64,000 nucleotides of DNA from Tessaracoccus sp. MC1679 (GCF_014164775.1 NZ_JACJGB010000008.1:124001-188000); one strand, 5' to 3'; positions 42,711 to 52,280 are shown, counted from the stretch's first letter. Notes: generated from the sequence alone by a model not told the origin. Numbers and translations are program-made.

Positions 42711-43541
42711 ATGGGTTCACTGGTGTCGATCGTCATCCCGACGTTCAACGACGATCCAGAGCACCTAGACCAAGCCATCCGTTCGGCCCTCTCGCAGACG
42801 TACTCCAACATTGAGGTCCTTGTCATCGACGATGGATCGCCCACGCCTGTCCAACCCCGAGATAACGTGCGGCTCCTGCGGCAGCAGAACGGCGGCGTAT
42901 CCGCCGCCAGAAACGCTGCCATTGCTGCCGCGCACGGAGACTTCATCCAGCTGCTTGACGGAGATGACTGGCTCGACCCTCAAGCCGTCGAGGAGGGCAT
43001 GGGCATTCTTGCAGACCCACGAGTCCTCGTTGCTTATCCCAAGTTGGAGTTGTTCGGCACTCGGGGCGGGGCGGTTCCACTTAGAGGCGAAACCACACTT
43101 GATCATTTGATGGTCAACACCTCCTTTCCTGGGACAGCGATGTTCCGCACAGCGGCATGGAGGGACGTCGGCGGATACGACGAATCACTGCGCCTCGGGT
43201 ACGAGGACTGGGAGTTCTGGGTTCGGCTGCTACGAGACGGTGGCATCGCCCGGGAGATGCCAACTGCCCGATTGCACTACCGGATGCGGGACGGCTCGCG
43301 GTCGGCACAGGACCCTGTTGCTGCACGATCTGCCACATTGGAAGCCATCCTCCGCAACAACCCGGAACACCTTGGCCAGTTCCTACGAGCCTCTTGGCGC
43401 ATGATCGGCCAGCAGGAGGCGATGCTCGCCGCGAAGACCGCTCAGCTTGCCGTGTGGGAGCGGAGAACCGCACCCTTCAGGTGGCTCCGCCAACGAGCGC
43501 GCGGCCTCGCTCGAAGTCGAGGTTGGCTGCGAGGAAAATAG
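42711..43541 (+). CDS. family 2 glycosyltransferase (276 aa)
   Basis: A GT-A enzyme: SLVSIVIPTFNDDPEHLDQA, VLVIDDGSPTP and FIQLLDGDDWLDPQAV (DxD) are clear, and GGYDESLRLGYEDWEFWVRL is the acceptor/catalytic ED region. Residues after 240 form a basic tail. The IS1380 element ends 13 bases before the ATG and probably separated the gene from its original promoter. Its base composition is lower in GC than the flanking metabolic genes. Donor sugar unknown. Confidence 0.85.
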   Translation: MGSLVSIVIPTFNDDPEHLDQAIRSALSQTYSNIEVLVIDDGSPTPVQPRDNVRLLRQQNGGVSAARNAAIAAAHGDFIQLLDGDDWLDPQAVEEGMGILADPRVLVAYPKLELFGTRGGAVPLRGETTLDHLMVNTSFPGTAMFRTAAWRDVGGYDESLRLGYEDWEFWVRLLRDGGIAREMPTARLHYRMRDGSRSAQDPVAARSATLEAILRNNPEHLGQFLRASWRMIGQQEAMLAAKTAQLAVWERRTAPFRWLRQRARGLARSRGWLRGK

Positions 43542-43606
43542 ATCAACTAGTGTCCCGGGACGTACTGATAGCCTAGCTGTCCCCTAGACAGAGACATGGA
43601 GCACAC

Positions 43607-45415
43607 GTGCGTGAGATTCGTGAGGTCATCGGTGATCTTCGCCAAGCCTTCACGCTGGTTCCGTGGCGCATGCGCCCCAAGCTCATCGGAATCCTGCTTG
43701 GTTCGCTCGCGATCGCTGCCTTCGACCTCGTTGCAGTGGTCCTGACGCTGCCTCTAATGCAGGTGCTCAGCGGCATGACACCAGCAGACTCGCAGGTCTT
43801 GAGCATGGTCGCGGGGGTAACGGGAGCTCAGACTCAGCAAGAACTGCTCATAGTGATTCTCGTGGCCGTTGTGATCATGATGCTGATCAAGAACGCGGGG
43901 GCCGTCGCCTTCCGGTGGTGGAACCTCGGCGTTGTGGCAAGGGCCTCCGCAGACGCCAGTTATTCAATGCTCTCGCTCTACACCACTTCACCTTGGGCGT
44001 CACACCGGCAGCGAAAGCGCGACGATCTGTACCAGACGATGACGGGCTATGTGCCCGGGGCCTTCGGAACGGCAGGCGATGTGATCCTCCTTGCGGTGGA
44101 CATCTTCTCAGCCGTCGCGGTCATGGTCGCGTTACTGATGGTCTCGCCTAGCGCCACGTTGGTGGCAGTCGTGTTCTTCGGCGGATCCGCATGGGTTCTC
44201 CAGGCGCTACTCAAGAGGACGCAGCTCAAGCTCGGGGAAGCGGCTCGAGTTGCCAACGTCAAGAGCTGGGGGTTCCTACACCCTGCGATCGATGGCTTCA
44301 AAGAGGCCCGTATTTCGAACGCTAGTGACCAGTTCTCTAGCCAATACGCCTCCACCATGTTTGAAGCGAGCATGGCCGGGCGCAGTGTCGGGGTGCTCGG
44401 TGAGGTCCCTCGCGTAGTCCTAGAGATCCTGATGATCCTCGGAATCATGGTCGTGGCGGGCTTCTTGTTTCTCACCTCGACTCAGGAGGCAGCATTCGCA
44501 TTCCTCGGGGTGTTTGCAGTTGGCGCACTACGGATCGTCCCTGCGCTAAACCGTGCCGTGGCGACCATCGGGCGCATTCGCAGCGCGATCCCTAACCTGC
44601 GCGCACTCAGCCACGAAATCACGACTCTACGGGATGAGCCTCGCCCAGAGACCAGCGCATCCGACACGCACACCTTCCCGATGGCTGACATCGTGTTCGA
44701 CGACGTGACGTTCACGTTCCCCGATGCCTCCGAACCCGTTCTGGACCGGGTTTCGGGCGTGATCCCCAAGGGACACACCGTGGCCCTGGTCGGGGCGAGC
44801 GGCGCAGGCAAGACCACGTTCGTCGATCTGCTTCTGGCTCTCTTCACACCTGACCACGGCTCCATGACCGTCGACGGCGTGAGCATCCACGACCACCCAA
44901 CCGCTTGGTGGGCGCAGCTGGGCATGGTGGCGCAGAGCGTGTTCGCCATGCCGAAAAGCATCCGCGAAAACGTCGCGTTCGGCTTCCCGGAGGACCAGGT
45001 CGACGACGACCGTGTCCGACGGGCCCTCCATTTGGCTCAACTCGACGACTTCCTGGCCAGCATGCCCGACGGCATTGACAGCTTGCTCGGACAGCAGGGG
45101 CTTCGTCTCTCCGGTGGCCAGCAGCAGCGAATCGGCATCGCGCGCGCGCTGTACCGACAGCCCCAGGTCCTGATACTCGACGAGGCGACGTCTGCCCTCG
45201 ACAACGAGACAGAATCGCGGATCACGCAGACTCTCAAGGATCTCCATGGCAAGGTGACCATCGTCGTCGTCGCTCACAGGCTCTCAACCGTCAAGCACGC
45301 TGACCAGATCCTCTTCTTCTCTGAAGGGAGGATCGCAGCTCGCGGGACGATGGAGGAACTTGTTCAGATCAACGAGGAGTTCGCCAACCTCGTTCGCCTC
45401 GGCCAACTGAACTAG
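43607..45415 (+). CDS. ABC transporter, fused membrane and ATPase domains (flippase type)
   Basis: A 602-residue half-transporter of the MsbA/PglK type. Residues 1-330 hold six hydrophobic segments; the ATPase has Walker A GASGAGKTT near 395, signature LSGGQQQRIGIARAL near 501 and LILDEATSALD. In this setting it may flip lipid-linked oligosaccharide across the membrane, as PglK does, since no Wzx is present in the window. The GTG at 43607 follows GGAG. It would work as a homodimer. A drug or lipid exporter is the alternative. Confidence 0.88.
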   Translation: MREIREVIGDLRQAFTLVPWRMRPKLIGILLGSLAIAAFDLVAVVLTLPLMQVLSGMTPADSQVLSMVAGVTGAQTQQELLIVILVAVVIMMLIKNAGAVAFRWWNLGVVARASADASYSMLSLYTTSPWASHRQRKRDDLYQTMTGYVPGAFGTAGDVILLAVDIFSAVAVMVALLMVSPSATLVAVVFFGGSAWVLQALLKRTQLKLGEAARVANVKSWGFLHPAIDGFKEARISNASDQFSSQYASTMFEASMAGRSVGVLGEVPRVVLEILMILGIMVVAGFLFLTSTQEAAFAFLGVFAVGALRIVPALNRAVATIGRIRSAIPNLRALSHEITTLRDEPRPETSASDTHTFPMADIVFDDVTFTFPDASEPVLDRVSGVIPKGHTVALVGASGAGKTTFVDLLLALFTPDHGSMTVDGVSIHDHPTAWWAQLGMVAQSVFAMPKSIRENVAFGFPEDQVDDDRVRRALHLAQLDDFLASMPDGIDSLLGQQGLRLSGGQQQRIGIARALYRQPQVLILDEATSALDNETESRITQTLKDLHGKVTIVVVAHRLSTVKHADQILFFSEGRIAARGTMEELVQINEEFANLVRLGQLN

Positions 45416-45447
45416 GCTTGCCGCCAAATCGACCGAAGAGCGCAGCC

Positions 45448-46311
45448 ATGGACACCGACATCGTCGTTATCATCCCCTGCAGGAACGAGGCCACCCGGCT
45501 ACCGCGGCAACTCGCGGCGCTGAACGAGCAATCCGACATGGACTTCCGGGTGGTGGTCAGCGACAACGGATCGACCGACGCCACCGCGCTCATCGCGCGG
45601 AACTGGAACGCGCGGTTCTCCGGCGGCATCGACGTGGTGGACTCCTCAGATCTGCCCGGCGTGGCGCACGCGCGCAACGCAGCCATCCGAGCGAGCGACG
45701 ATCCCCTCATCCTGATCTGCGACGGCGACGACGCGGTGCACCCAGGCTGGGTGGCGGCCATGCGCGGTTCCCTTCGAGACAACCCGTGCGCCACCGGACC
45801 TCTGAATCTGGTGTTCCCCGACGAGCCCAACCGCGAAGCCATGTGGAATGCCGGCTCGGTGCCAACGTCCATGGGCTATCTCCCCTACATGCCAGGCTGC
45901 AACATGGGCTTTCGCAGGGAAGTCTGGGAAGCGGTCCAGGGCTTCGATGAGACGCTGGCTACCGGCCAGGAGGACGTGGACTTCGGCTGGCGGCTCACCC
46001 AAGCGGGTTTCTGCATCGCCCACCATCCGCATGCAGTCGTCGACTACACCCAGCGCAGCGGCCTTCGCAACTACCTGAGGCAGCAGTGGCGGTACGGCCG
46101 AGCGCACGCCCGCCTGTACGACAAGCACCGCCACGACGAAGGCATCAGACCCCCAGCCAGCAACAAGACATCCGCCAGATGGTTCGTCGAGTGGGCAAAG
46201 CAGCTTCCCGCCCGACTCCGGCGGCGCGAGGGCCGCGACGCGGCTGCCGGTGCGGTGTTTCAGGTGGCCCGCTGGAACGAAAGCGTCCGGCTCGGCGGGA
46301 GCCCCTTGTGA
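45448..46311 (+). CDS. family 2 glycosyltransferase (287 aa)
   Basis: GT-A motifs are VVIIPCRNEATRLPRQLAAL, FRVVVSDNGSTDATAL, LILICDGDDAVHPGWVAAM (DGDD) and GQEDVDFGWRLTQAGF (ED region). It closely resembles the enzyme at 51330-52235 in layout (both have PGCN before the catalytic region), so the two may be duplicates with different acceptors. The ATG at 45448 has GAAGAG upstream. Its stop overlaps the next glycosyltransferase start by 4 bases (GTGA). Confidence 0.85.
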   Translation: MDTDIVVIIPCRNEATRLPRQLAALNEQSDMDFRVVVSDNGSTDATALIARNWNARFSGGIDVVDSSDLPGVAHARNAAIRASDDPLILICDGDDAVHPGWVAAMRGSLRDNPCATGPLNLVFPDEPNREAMWNAGSVPTSMGYLPYMPGCNMGFRREVWEAVQGFDETLATGQEDVDFGWRLTQAGFCIAHHPHAVVDYTQRSGLRNYLRQQWRYGRAHARLYDKHRHDEGIRPPASNKTSARWFVEWAKQLPARLRRREGRDAAAGAVFQVARWNESVRLGGSPL

Positions 46312-47237
46312 CGACGCTCAGCGCACTAATCCCTCACTACGGCGATCCCGAGCCCACGTTGACGCTCATCGAACAGCTTCGGGGGCAGGAGGGGCTGAGC
46401 GGCCTCGAGATCATCGTCAGCGACGATCTCTCCCCGGTGCCCTTCCCCGAAGGCCCCGGCTACCAACTGGTGCGGCGCTCGGAGAACGGCGGCTTCAGCT
46501 CCAACGTGAACTCGGCGGCAGCCGTGGCCACGGGCGACTACATCGTGATCCTCAACAGCGACCTCTCGCTTGGCCCCGACACACTCGCCGATCTGCTGGC
46601 GGCCGCGAGGCCCCATCAGCCCGCCGTCTGCAGCCCCAAGGTCCTCGAGGCAGGCCAGCCGATCCACACCGCACGCAAGTGGCCCAGGGTGCGCCACCAC
46701 GCCTGGGAGTGGCTGACGCCCCTGGCCCGGTTCCGCCAGACGCGGCTATGGCATCGCTTCGTCGGCCACGACGTCGCCGCCTTCGAAGCCCAGGACGGCA
46801 CGCCGACCGACTGGGTCATGGGTGCGTGCATGCTGCTCCCGCGAGAGGCCTTCGAGCGGGCGGGCGGCATGGATGAGCGGTTTTACATGAACAGCGAGGA
46901 GGTCGACCTCCAGCGCCGCCTGACGACGCTCGGGGTGCCGTCGGTCTACCTCCCGCAGGTGGGGGTCGAACACGTCGGCGGCGGCTCCTCGCCCTCGGCG
47001 AAGCGCCGCGGTTGGGTCACCGACTCCCGCTTCCAGTACGCGCACAAGTGGGGTGGCGCCGACAGGCTGCGCCTGGCGCTCCGCGTCGCCACGCAACTCA
47101 ACTACCTCTGGAATCTCACGCGACAACTTCGCCGGGTGCCCGACGTGGACGCACGCGCGGCGCGCAGAGACGAACTCGGCATCATTGAGCACGCGTGGAG
47201 TTCGCGTGCCGGCTACGCCTGGAAGCGAAGCAGATGA
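46308..47237 (+). CDS. family 2 glycosyltransferase, rhamnosyltransferase-like
   Basis: A 309-residue GT-A enzyme with TLSALIPHYGDPEPTLTLIE, YIVILNSDLSLGPDTLADLL, an unusually placed CSPKVLEAG and WVMGACMLLPREAFERAGGM followed by FYMNSEEVDLQRRL. The GACMLLPR-EE(V)DLxxR pattern is common in WbbL-type rhamnosyltransferases. A downstream RmlC-RmlD fusion could supply dTDP-rhamnose. The GTG at 46308 overlaps the preceding stop. Confidence 0.83.
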   Translation: MTTLSALIPHYGDPEPTLTLIEQLRGQEGLSGLEIIVSDDLSPVPFPEGPGYQLVRRSENGGFSSNVNSAAAVATGDYIVILNSDLSLGPDTLADLLAAARPHQPAVCSPKVLEAGQPIHTARKWPRVRHHAWEWLTPLARFRQTRLWHRFVGHDVAAFEAQDGTPTDWVMGACMLLPREAFERAGGMDERFYMNSEEVDLQRRLTTLGVPSVYLPQVGVEHVGGGSSPSAKRRGWVTDSRFQYAHKWGGADRLRLALRVATQLNYLWNLTRQLRRVPDVDARAARRDELGIIEHAWSSRAGYAWKRSR

Positions 47238-47301
47238 GGCCGCGACCGCGAAGCTACCTGCCACCCGATCTCGACGCCCCCTGGTCCCTGGAGAAGACGC
47301 C

Positions 47302-48186
47302 ATGACCCTCGTGAGCATTATCGTGCCCTGCTTCAACTACGGCGCAACGCTGGACGAAACAATGCGAAGTGCGCTGGAGCAGGACCATTCGGAAATCGAG
47401 GTCATCCTCGTCGACGATGGTTCGACCGATGCCCTAACCCTCGACCGGGTGGCCTTCTGGCAGGAACAGGCAGCTCACGACCACCGGATCAAGGTGATTC
47501 AGCAAGAGAATCGAGGGCTGTCCGCTGCGAGGAATGCGGGGATCGCCTCATCGTTGGGTGACTACTTCCTTCCGCTCGACTCCGACGATCTCATCGACCC
47601 ACGCTACTGCCGCCTCGCCGCCGAGGTACTAGACAACAACCAAGACATCGGTATCGTCTACTGCCGAGCGGAACTGTTCGGCGACCAGAGTGGCGAATGG
47701 CCACTTCCCGAGTTCTCCATGGACGCGATCTTGGTCGAGAACTGCATCTTTGCCACTTCGTTGTTCCGACGAGCCGACTGGGCTCGGGCGGGGGGCTACG
47801 ACCAGGCAATGCACGCGGGCCTTGAGGATCACGACTTCAACCTCAAGGTCCTGAGCCTTGGCCGAAGAGTTCACCGGATCGACGAGGTCCTGTTCTTCTA
47901 CCGACGACACTCAGGGTCCATGGCCCGGGCCCTTTCCGAGGGAGCCGCTCGCGACAAGCTGATCGCCTCCTACGCACAGCTGTTTCGGAACAACTCAAAC
48001 CTCTATCTCGCCAATGCAGAAGCCTTCTGGAGGGGACACTTTGCGTGCATCGATGAGCGGAACTGGGCCGCTTGGCAACGGGACAAGCTCATGCAACGCT
48101 ATCGGCACCTTGAGCGACTGCGAGAAACACGATTGGTCCGCAAGATCAAGGGCATTCTGCACGCGTGGCGCAGCAGGAACCCCTGA
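47302..48186 (+). CDS. family 2 glycosyltransferase (294 aa)
   Basis: LVSIIVPCFNYGATLDETMR, EVILVDDGSTDALTLDR, GDYFLPLDSDDLIDPRYCRL (DSDD) and GGYDQAMHAGLEDHDFNLKV define a standard GT-A enzyme; the C-terminal 60 residues are helical and basic. The ATG at 47302 follows GGAGAAG. It closes a plus-strand run and faces a minus-strand GT-D gene tail to tail. Third-base A/T use is higher than in the genes at 52-63 kb. Confidence 0.85.
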   Translation: MTLVSIIVPCFNYGATLDETMRSALEQDHSEIEVILVDDGSTDALTLDRVAFWQEQAAHDHRIKVIQQENRGLSAARNAGIASSLGDYFLPLDSDDLIDPRYCRLAAEVLDNNQDIGIVYCRAELFGDQSGEWPLPEFSMDAILVENCIFATSLFRRADWARAGGYDQAMHAGLEDHDFNLKVLSLGRRVHRIDEVLFFYRRHSGSMARALSEGAARDKLIASYAQLFRNNSNLYLANAEAFWRGHFACIDERNWAAWQRDKLMQRYRHLERLRETRLVRKIKGILHAWRSRNP

Positions 48187-48219
48187 ACGAGCGCATACCG
48201 CCGGCCAGCCGGATCCGCC

Positions 48220-49176
48220 TCACTTGATCCGCGCGATCACCTGACGCTGGTAACTGGAGTCCTCAATCGTCACGCGGGAGGCGCCACCGGCCTCGTTCAC
48301 GTGCTTGCCTGCGATCGGGGTCTTCGACGACGCAGCCGCCAGAAACCACTCATACTCGACGTCGACATGGCCGATGTCTATGGCCTGGAACCCCATCAGG
48401 CACAGGTCTCGGGCCAGCACGGTTGCCGTCGGGCCCAAAGCAAGGAGCAGCAACCGGTCGCGCCCGAGCGCTGCGGCGGCCTCCAAGATCTCGTTCCTGC
48501 GACCCCAAGCGTCAGTGGCAGGGGCGAGTATCCGTTCCACGCTCCGGGCCTGGGCCAGGAGGTCGTTCCCGACTCCCATGCGTGTCTGGGCCCCCTCGAC
48601 CACGACCACGTCTCGGTCCTCCCAGATCCGCTTGAGCAGTGCGAACCGGTGGCCAGCCAGCGTCTTGTCCTCCCAGTCGATGTAGGGCCGACTCAGAAAT
48701 GCGTTGCCATAGGTCACGGCGGGGTCGAACAACCGAACCCAGCGACCCCTCTCTCGCAGCAGATGCTTCCGCCAGATCAACTGAGCCTCCGGCGTGAAGT
48801 CCTTCAGCGAACCGAAGATCCCCGGCACGCAGACCTCCAAGCGCGGGTCCTGGGTTCGCGCCACCTCAGCCAAGGCCGATGCCAAGGCCGGCGAACTCGC
48901 CTGGAACCCAATGCCCAGGGCCCGTGTCGCGAGCCGCAGCTCCCCGTCGCCGAACCTGGCGACCGAACGCCCATCCACGATGATCCTTTGAAGCGTCTCC
49001 TCGACGGTAAGAACTTGAAGCCCTGACCGCAGCACCGGCACGCCGCTGTCCAGGTTGCGCAAGCGCCAGTGGGTTCCCGCTGCGATTGGGGCCGCTGTTG
49101 CTTGATCCTCGAGATTGCTCTGTGCACATCTGGCCGCATGAGTCACCACCGTTCGCCGCTCGCCGTTGCCTGCCAC
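48220..49176 (-). CDS. GT-D fold (DUF1792-like) glycosyltransferase
   Basis: A 318-residue protein. The N-terminal part reads VDGRSVARFGDGELRLATR and the C-terminal part GHVDVEYEWFLAAASSKTPI followed by AGKHVNEAG, matching the DxE-type GT-D fold of SP_1767/DUF1792 glycosyltransferases, some of which extend serine-rich glycoprotein glycans. It is the only minus-strand glycosyltransferase among the plus-strand block 40-60 kb. The first 40 residues before THWRLRN are uncertain; a later start is possible. Confidence 0.75.
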   Translation of the reverse strand: MAGNGERRTVVTHAARCAQSNLEDQATAAPIAAGTHWRLRNLDSGVPVLRSGLQVLTVEETLQRIIVDGRSVARFGDGELRLATRALGIGFQASSPALASALAEVARTQDPRLEVCVPGIFGSLKDFTPEAQLIWRKHLLRERGRWVRLFDPAVTYGNAFLSRPYIDWEDKTLAGHRFALLKRIWEDRDVVVVEGAQTRMGVGNDLLAQARSVERILAPATDAWGRRNEILEAAAALGRDRLLLLALGPTATVLARDLCLMGFQAIDIGHVDVEYEWFLAAASSKTPIAGKHVNEAGGASRVTIEDSSYQRQVIARIK

Positions 49177-49333
49177 CGAGTATGCCCCACCGGGTAAGTG
49201 GGAGCCTCTCGCCGCGGCATCACGTAGGCTTGGCTAGTCGGGAGGGGGCGAGTTTGACGACCAGATGTTCTGAGGCTGCCTTGGGGAGGACCCGGAGCGG
49301 CTCAAACGACACGAGCCTGCCAGGGGTGTGGGG

Positions 49334-50341
49334 ATGACCACTCGCCCTCGTCTGTTGTTGGTCGCGCCGGTCTTCCACGGCTATTGGCGCAGCATCGCGG
49401 ACGGCTTCCGGCAGAATGGATTCGACATCGATGTCCACTGCTACGACCACAAGCCCAACCTTCGGGCAAAGCTGACGCACAAGCTTTCAGTTGAGCTGCC
49501 GCAGAAACTCGGCGTCAACCGCGGAACAGAGAACAGCGGGATCACGTCGGACACAGCCAGCGCGATCCGCGCGCACAAGCCGAACATCACACTCGTGATC
49601 CGTGGCGACCAGTTCGGCGATGAGGTCTTCGCGGCGCTGGACGAGGTTGCGTCCAAGCGCTACGTCTGGCTCTGGGACGAGGTGCGCCGAACGGCCCACA
49701 CCGACTCACTCCTCGACCAGTACGACCACGTCATCTCCTACTCGCCCAATGACACTGCGGCCTTCCAAGCTTCGGGGCGCGCCTGCCTCCACCTTCCGAA
49801 CGCGTTCGACCCGGCGATGACACCGACGCCGCGGCACACGAACGAGGTCGTCTTCATCGGCGCCCGCTACCCCCTGCGCGAACAGTTGCTGACGGACCTC
49901 GCCCGGGCAGGCATCCCGATCCGGGCGTTCGGACGCGACTGGTCCAGCAACCCGATCGACCTCGCCCGCACTTGGCAGGTGCGACGTCCCGCCGTCCCAG
50001 CCGCCCGAGACATCGCGAGGCTCGCCGGCTACGAACTCACCGCTGGCGCCCCGGCAGCCATCAACATCCACGGCGATCAGGACGGCTTCACGATGAAGAC
50101 CTTCGAGGTTCCCGGTGTCGGTGGGGTCCAACTCATCGATCGGGCCGACGTCGCGGCCTACTACGAACCGGGCACCGAGGTCGCCGTCTTCAATGGCGAC
50201 GAAGAACTCGCCGACCTCTGCCGTCGGGCTATCAGCGACGACCGGTGGGGGGACGCGATCCGCGACGCGGGGCGGAGGCGCACCCTGGCGGAGCACACCT
50301 GGGCGCACCGTGCCGCGAAGGTGGCCGAGCTATGGGCTTGA
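49334..50341 (+). CDS. CgeB/DUF3880-like glycosyltransferase
   Basis: A 335-residue GT-B protein. It starts RPRLLLVAPVFHGYWRSIAD; the middle has RYVWLWDEVRRTAHTDSLL and HVISYSPNDTAAFQ, and the C-terminal part has AAINIHGDQDGFTMKTFEVP and GGVQLIDRADVAAYYEPGTE, the hallmark stretch of spore-maturation CgeB-like glycosyltransferases. AGGGGTG precedes the ATG at 49334; a GTG at 49328 is an alternative. The next gene starts inside its last 10 bases. Confidence 0.8.
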   Translation: MTTRPRLLLVAPVFHGYWRSIADGFRQNGFDIDVHCYDHKPNLRAKLTHKLSVELPQKLGVNRGTENSGITSDTASAIRAHKPNITLVIRGDQFGDEVFAALDEVASKRYVWLWDEVRRTAHTDSLLDQYDHVISYSPNDTAAFQASGRACLHLPNAFDPAMTPTPRHTNEVVFIGARYPLREQLLTDLARAGIPIRAFGRDWSSNPIDLARTWQVRRPAVPAARDIARLAGYELTAGAPAAINIHGDQDGFTMKTFEVPGVGGVQLIDRADVAAYYEPGTEVAVFNGDEELADLCRRAISDDRWGDAIRDAGRRRTLAEHTWAHRAAKVAELWA

Positions 50342-51333
50342 GGTTCAAGGACCTGGAGTCCTGGCAGGAATGGCACGCCTCGCGGCGGCGGCTGCATGTC
50401 CTCAAGGACCGGCTGACGCGACGTGCGGCGGCGCCGCTCGAGATGCGCTTCTGGACCCGTGGCGACACCCAACGGCTTCTTGTGGCGTGCGACTCCAACT
50501 CACCCACCAACCAGCACGCCCTGCTGGAGCCCCTCAGCGCGGCACCGGATCTCCCGGCGGTCATCGCGCAGCCCGCCACCGTGGAGTTGAGGCTTGGTAC
50601 CGCATGGACCGAGGTGGACGCCGGAGACGCGCTCGGCAGCATCCGGGCGGTCGCCTCCATCGGCGACCACCTCGGGGTCGGCTACTGGGCGCACAAGATG
50701 GCTCGCGAAAACAGTTGGCACCAACTTGTCGTGCAGCACGGCCTTCTGACCCCGTACTCCCCACCCCCACCTGTGGGCAGCGCCGTCCTGGCCTGGTCCG
50801 ATGCGGACGCTGCTTTCCTGGCTGCCGGGCGAGCCGACTTGAGGACGGTCACGGTCGGGTCGCCACTCCTCCACGCTGCCTCGCAGCACCAGGCGCCCCA
50901 CGTGAGCCGCTTCGAGAAGCCGGTGTTCCTGGGGCAACTACACGGAGCGGAACTCTCCCGCGCGGCGATGACGCGCTCCGTGACGAAGTTCTGGCGGCTG
51001 ACCGGGGCAACATACCGCCCCCACCCACGCGAGGAGGACAAGCTGTCGCGGGCACAGCACGCCGTGTGGCGGGCCATGGGCATGAAGATCGAGGCCGGAG
51101 GATCGCTCGCGGAGGTCTTGAGGCCCACTGTCGCCGCCTTCTCCACCGGTGTCCTTGAGGCTGCTGCGAGAGGGATCCCGGCCTGGGTCTTCCATGACCG
51201 ACCGCCAACCTGGCTGTCGGAGATGTGGGCTCGATACGGGCTGGCGCCTTGGGGCGGCAGCCCCACCCGATTCGTGCCACCAGATACTGACCCAGTTCAA
51301 GCCATCGTCGAACAGTTACGGAGCCACTCATGA
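50332..51333 (+). CDS. probable GT-B glycosyltransferase of unknown family (333 aa)
   Basis: The protein begins GLRFKDLESWQEWHASRRRL and has no family I can name with confidence. The C-terminal half looks like a GT-B donor domain: PVFLGQLHGAELSRAAM, ATYRPHPREEDKLSRAQ and AAFSTGVLEAAARGIPAWVF, the last two resembling the HP and S/T motifs of bacterial sialyl- and polysialyltransferases. The spacing fits loosely. It starts within the end of the preceding gene and its stop overlaps the next start by 4 bases, so it belongs to the glycan operon. Confidence 0.55.
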   Translation: MGLRFKDLESWQEWHASRRRLHVLKDRLTRRAAAPLEMRFWTRGDTQRLLVACDSNSPTNQHALLEPLSAAPDLPAVIAQPATVELRLGTAWTEVDAGDALGSIRAVASIGDHLGVGYWAHKMARENSWHQLVVQHGLLTPYSPPPPVGSAVLAWSDADAAFLAAGRADLRTVTVGSPLLHAASQHQAPHVSRFEKPVFLGQLHGAELSRAAMTRSVTKFWRLTGATYRPHPREEDKLSRAQHAVWRAMGMKIEAGGSLAEVLRPTVAAFSTGVLEAAARGIPAWVFHDRPPTWLSEMWARYGLAPWGGSPTRFVPPDTDPVQAIVEQLRSHS

Positions 51334-52235
51334 CGGGCCTCCCGCCGGTCGAAGTAAGTGTGATCATCTGCGTGCGGAACGGGGCAACGACGCTCCGCAG
51401 ACAACTCGACGCGTTGAGCGCGCAGGTGGGTGCGCCAGCCTTTGAAGTGATCATCTCCAACAACGGCTCGACCGACGGAACCCAGGGCATAGCGGAAGAG
51501 TGGGCCAGCAACGCCCTCGGCGCCGTCGCCGCGGCGCAGATCATCGACTCCGGGCAGCAACCCGGCATCCCCTTTGCCCGCAATGCCGGCGCGAGGGCCG
51601 CGCGGGGGCGGCTCCTCGCCTACTGCGACGCCGACGATGCGGTGAAGCCCGGGTGGGTGGCAGCGCACGCTGCCATGATCCAATCGGGCCTGGGTGGTGG
51701 CCGAGTTGAGGCCTACCGGCCTGACGGCACGGCCGAGATTGGTGCTTTCAGCGACTCCCTGATGGCGACCACCTATCTTCCTCACGTGCCGGGATGCAAC
51801 TTCTCGATCACCCGCGACGCATTCTTCGACGTCGGTGGCTTCGACGAGTCGCTGCCTCCGTACGGCTGCGACGACCTCGAGTTCTCTTGGCGGGTGCAGG
51901 AGCGTGGTTACCCCATCTCGTATGTCGCTGACGCCGTGGTTCGCTTCAGCATCACCCCGCGCACCAGAGTGGTGAAGAAGGAGTTCCTCATGGCAAAGGC
52001 CCGGATCGCGGTAGCCGCCCGCCATCCCGAGTCTGAGAGGGCCACGCCAACCCTGCGGCTGTTCCTCGGCGACTTCCTCAAGAAGACCGCCATGCTGCCC
52101 TGGCGGATGATCCGCCCTGGCTCCACGCCACGCACCCGATGGGTCCGCTGGACGGTCGATTCCGCCGGGCGTCTGGCCGGCTTCTGGACCTACTTCGTGC
52201 GTCGGGAGGCAAACCCACCGCAGCTGCTGGGCTGA
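51330..52235 (+). CDS. family 2 glycosyltransferase (301 aa)
   Basis: EVSVIICVRNGATTLRRQLD, FEVIISNNGSTDGTQ, LLAYCDADDAVKPGWVAAH (DADD) and GCDDLEFSWRVQERGY are the GT-A landmarks. It is paralogous in design to the enzyme at 45448. It ends 105 bases before the neuB fusion gene, with a hairpin and a G tract between, so the neuB gene has its own leader. Confidence 0.85.
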   Translation: MTGLPPVEVSVIICVRNGATTLRRQLDALSAQVGAPAFEVIISNNGSTDGTQGIAEEWASNALGAVAAAQIIDSGQQPGIPFARNAGARAARGRLLAYCDADDAVKPGWVAAHAAMIQSGLGGGRVEAYRPDGTAEIGAFSDSLMATTYLPHVPGCNFSITRDAFFDVGGFDESLPPYGCDDLEFSWRVQERGYPISYVADAVVRFSITPRTRVVKKEFLMAKARIAVAARHPESERATPTLRLFLGDFLKKTAMLPWRMIRPGSTPRTRWVRWTVDSAGRLAGFWTYFVRREANPPQLLG

Positions 52236-52280
52236 AGTGCCAGTTCGCAGATGGCCCATCTTGGGCCCGCTGTGCCAACA

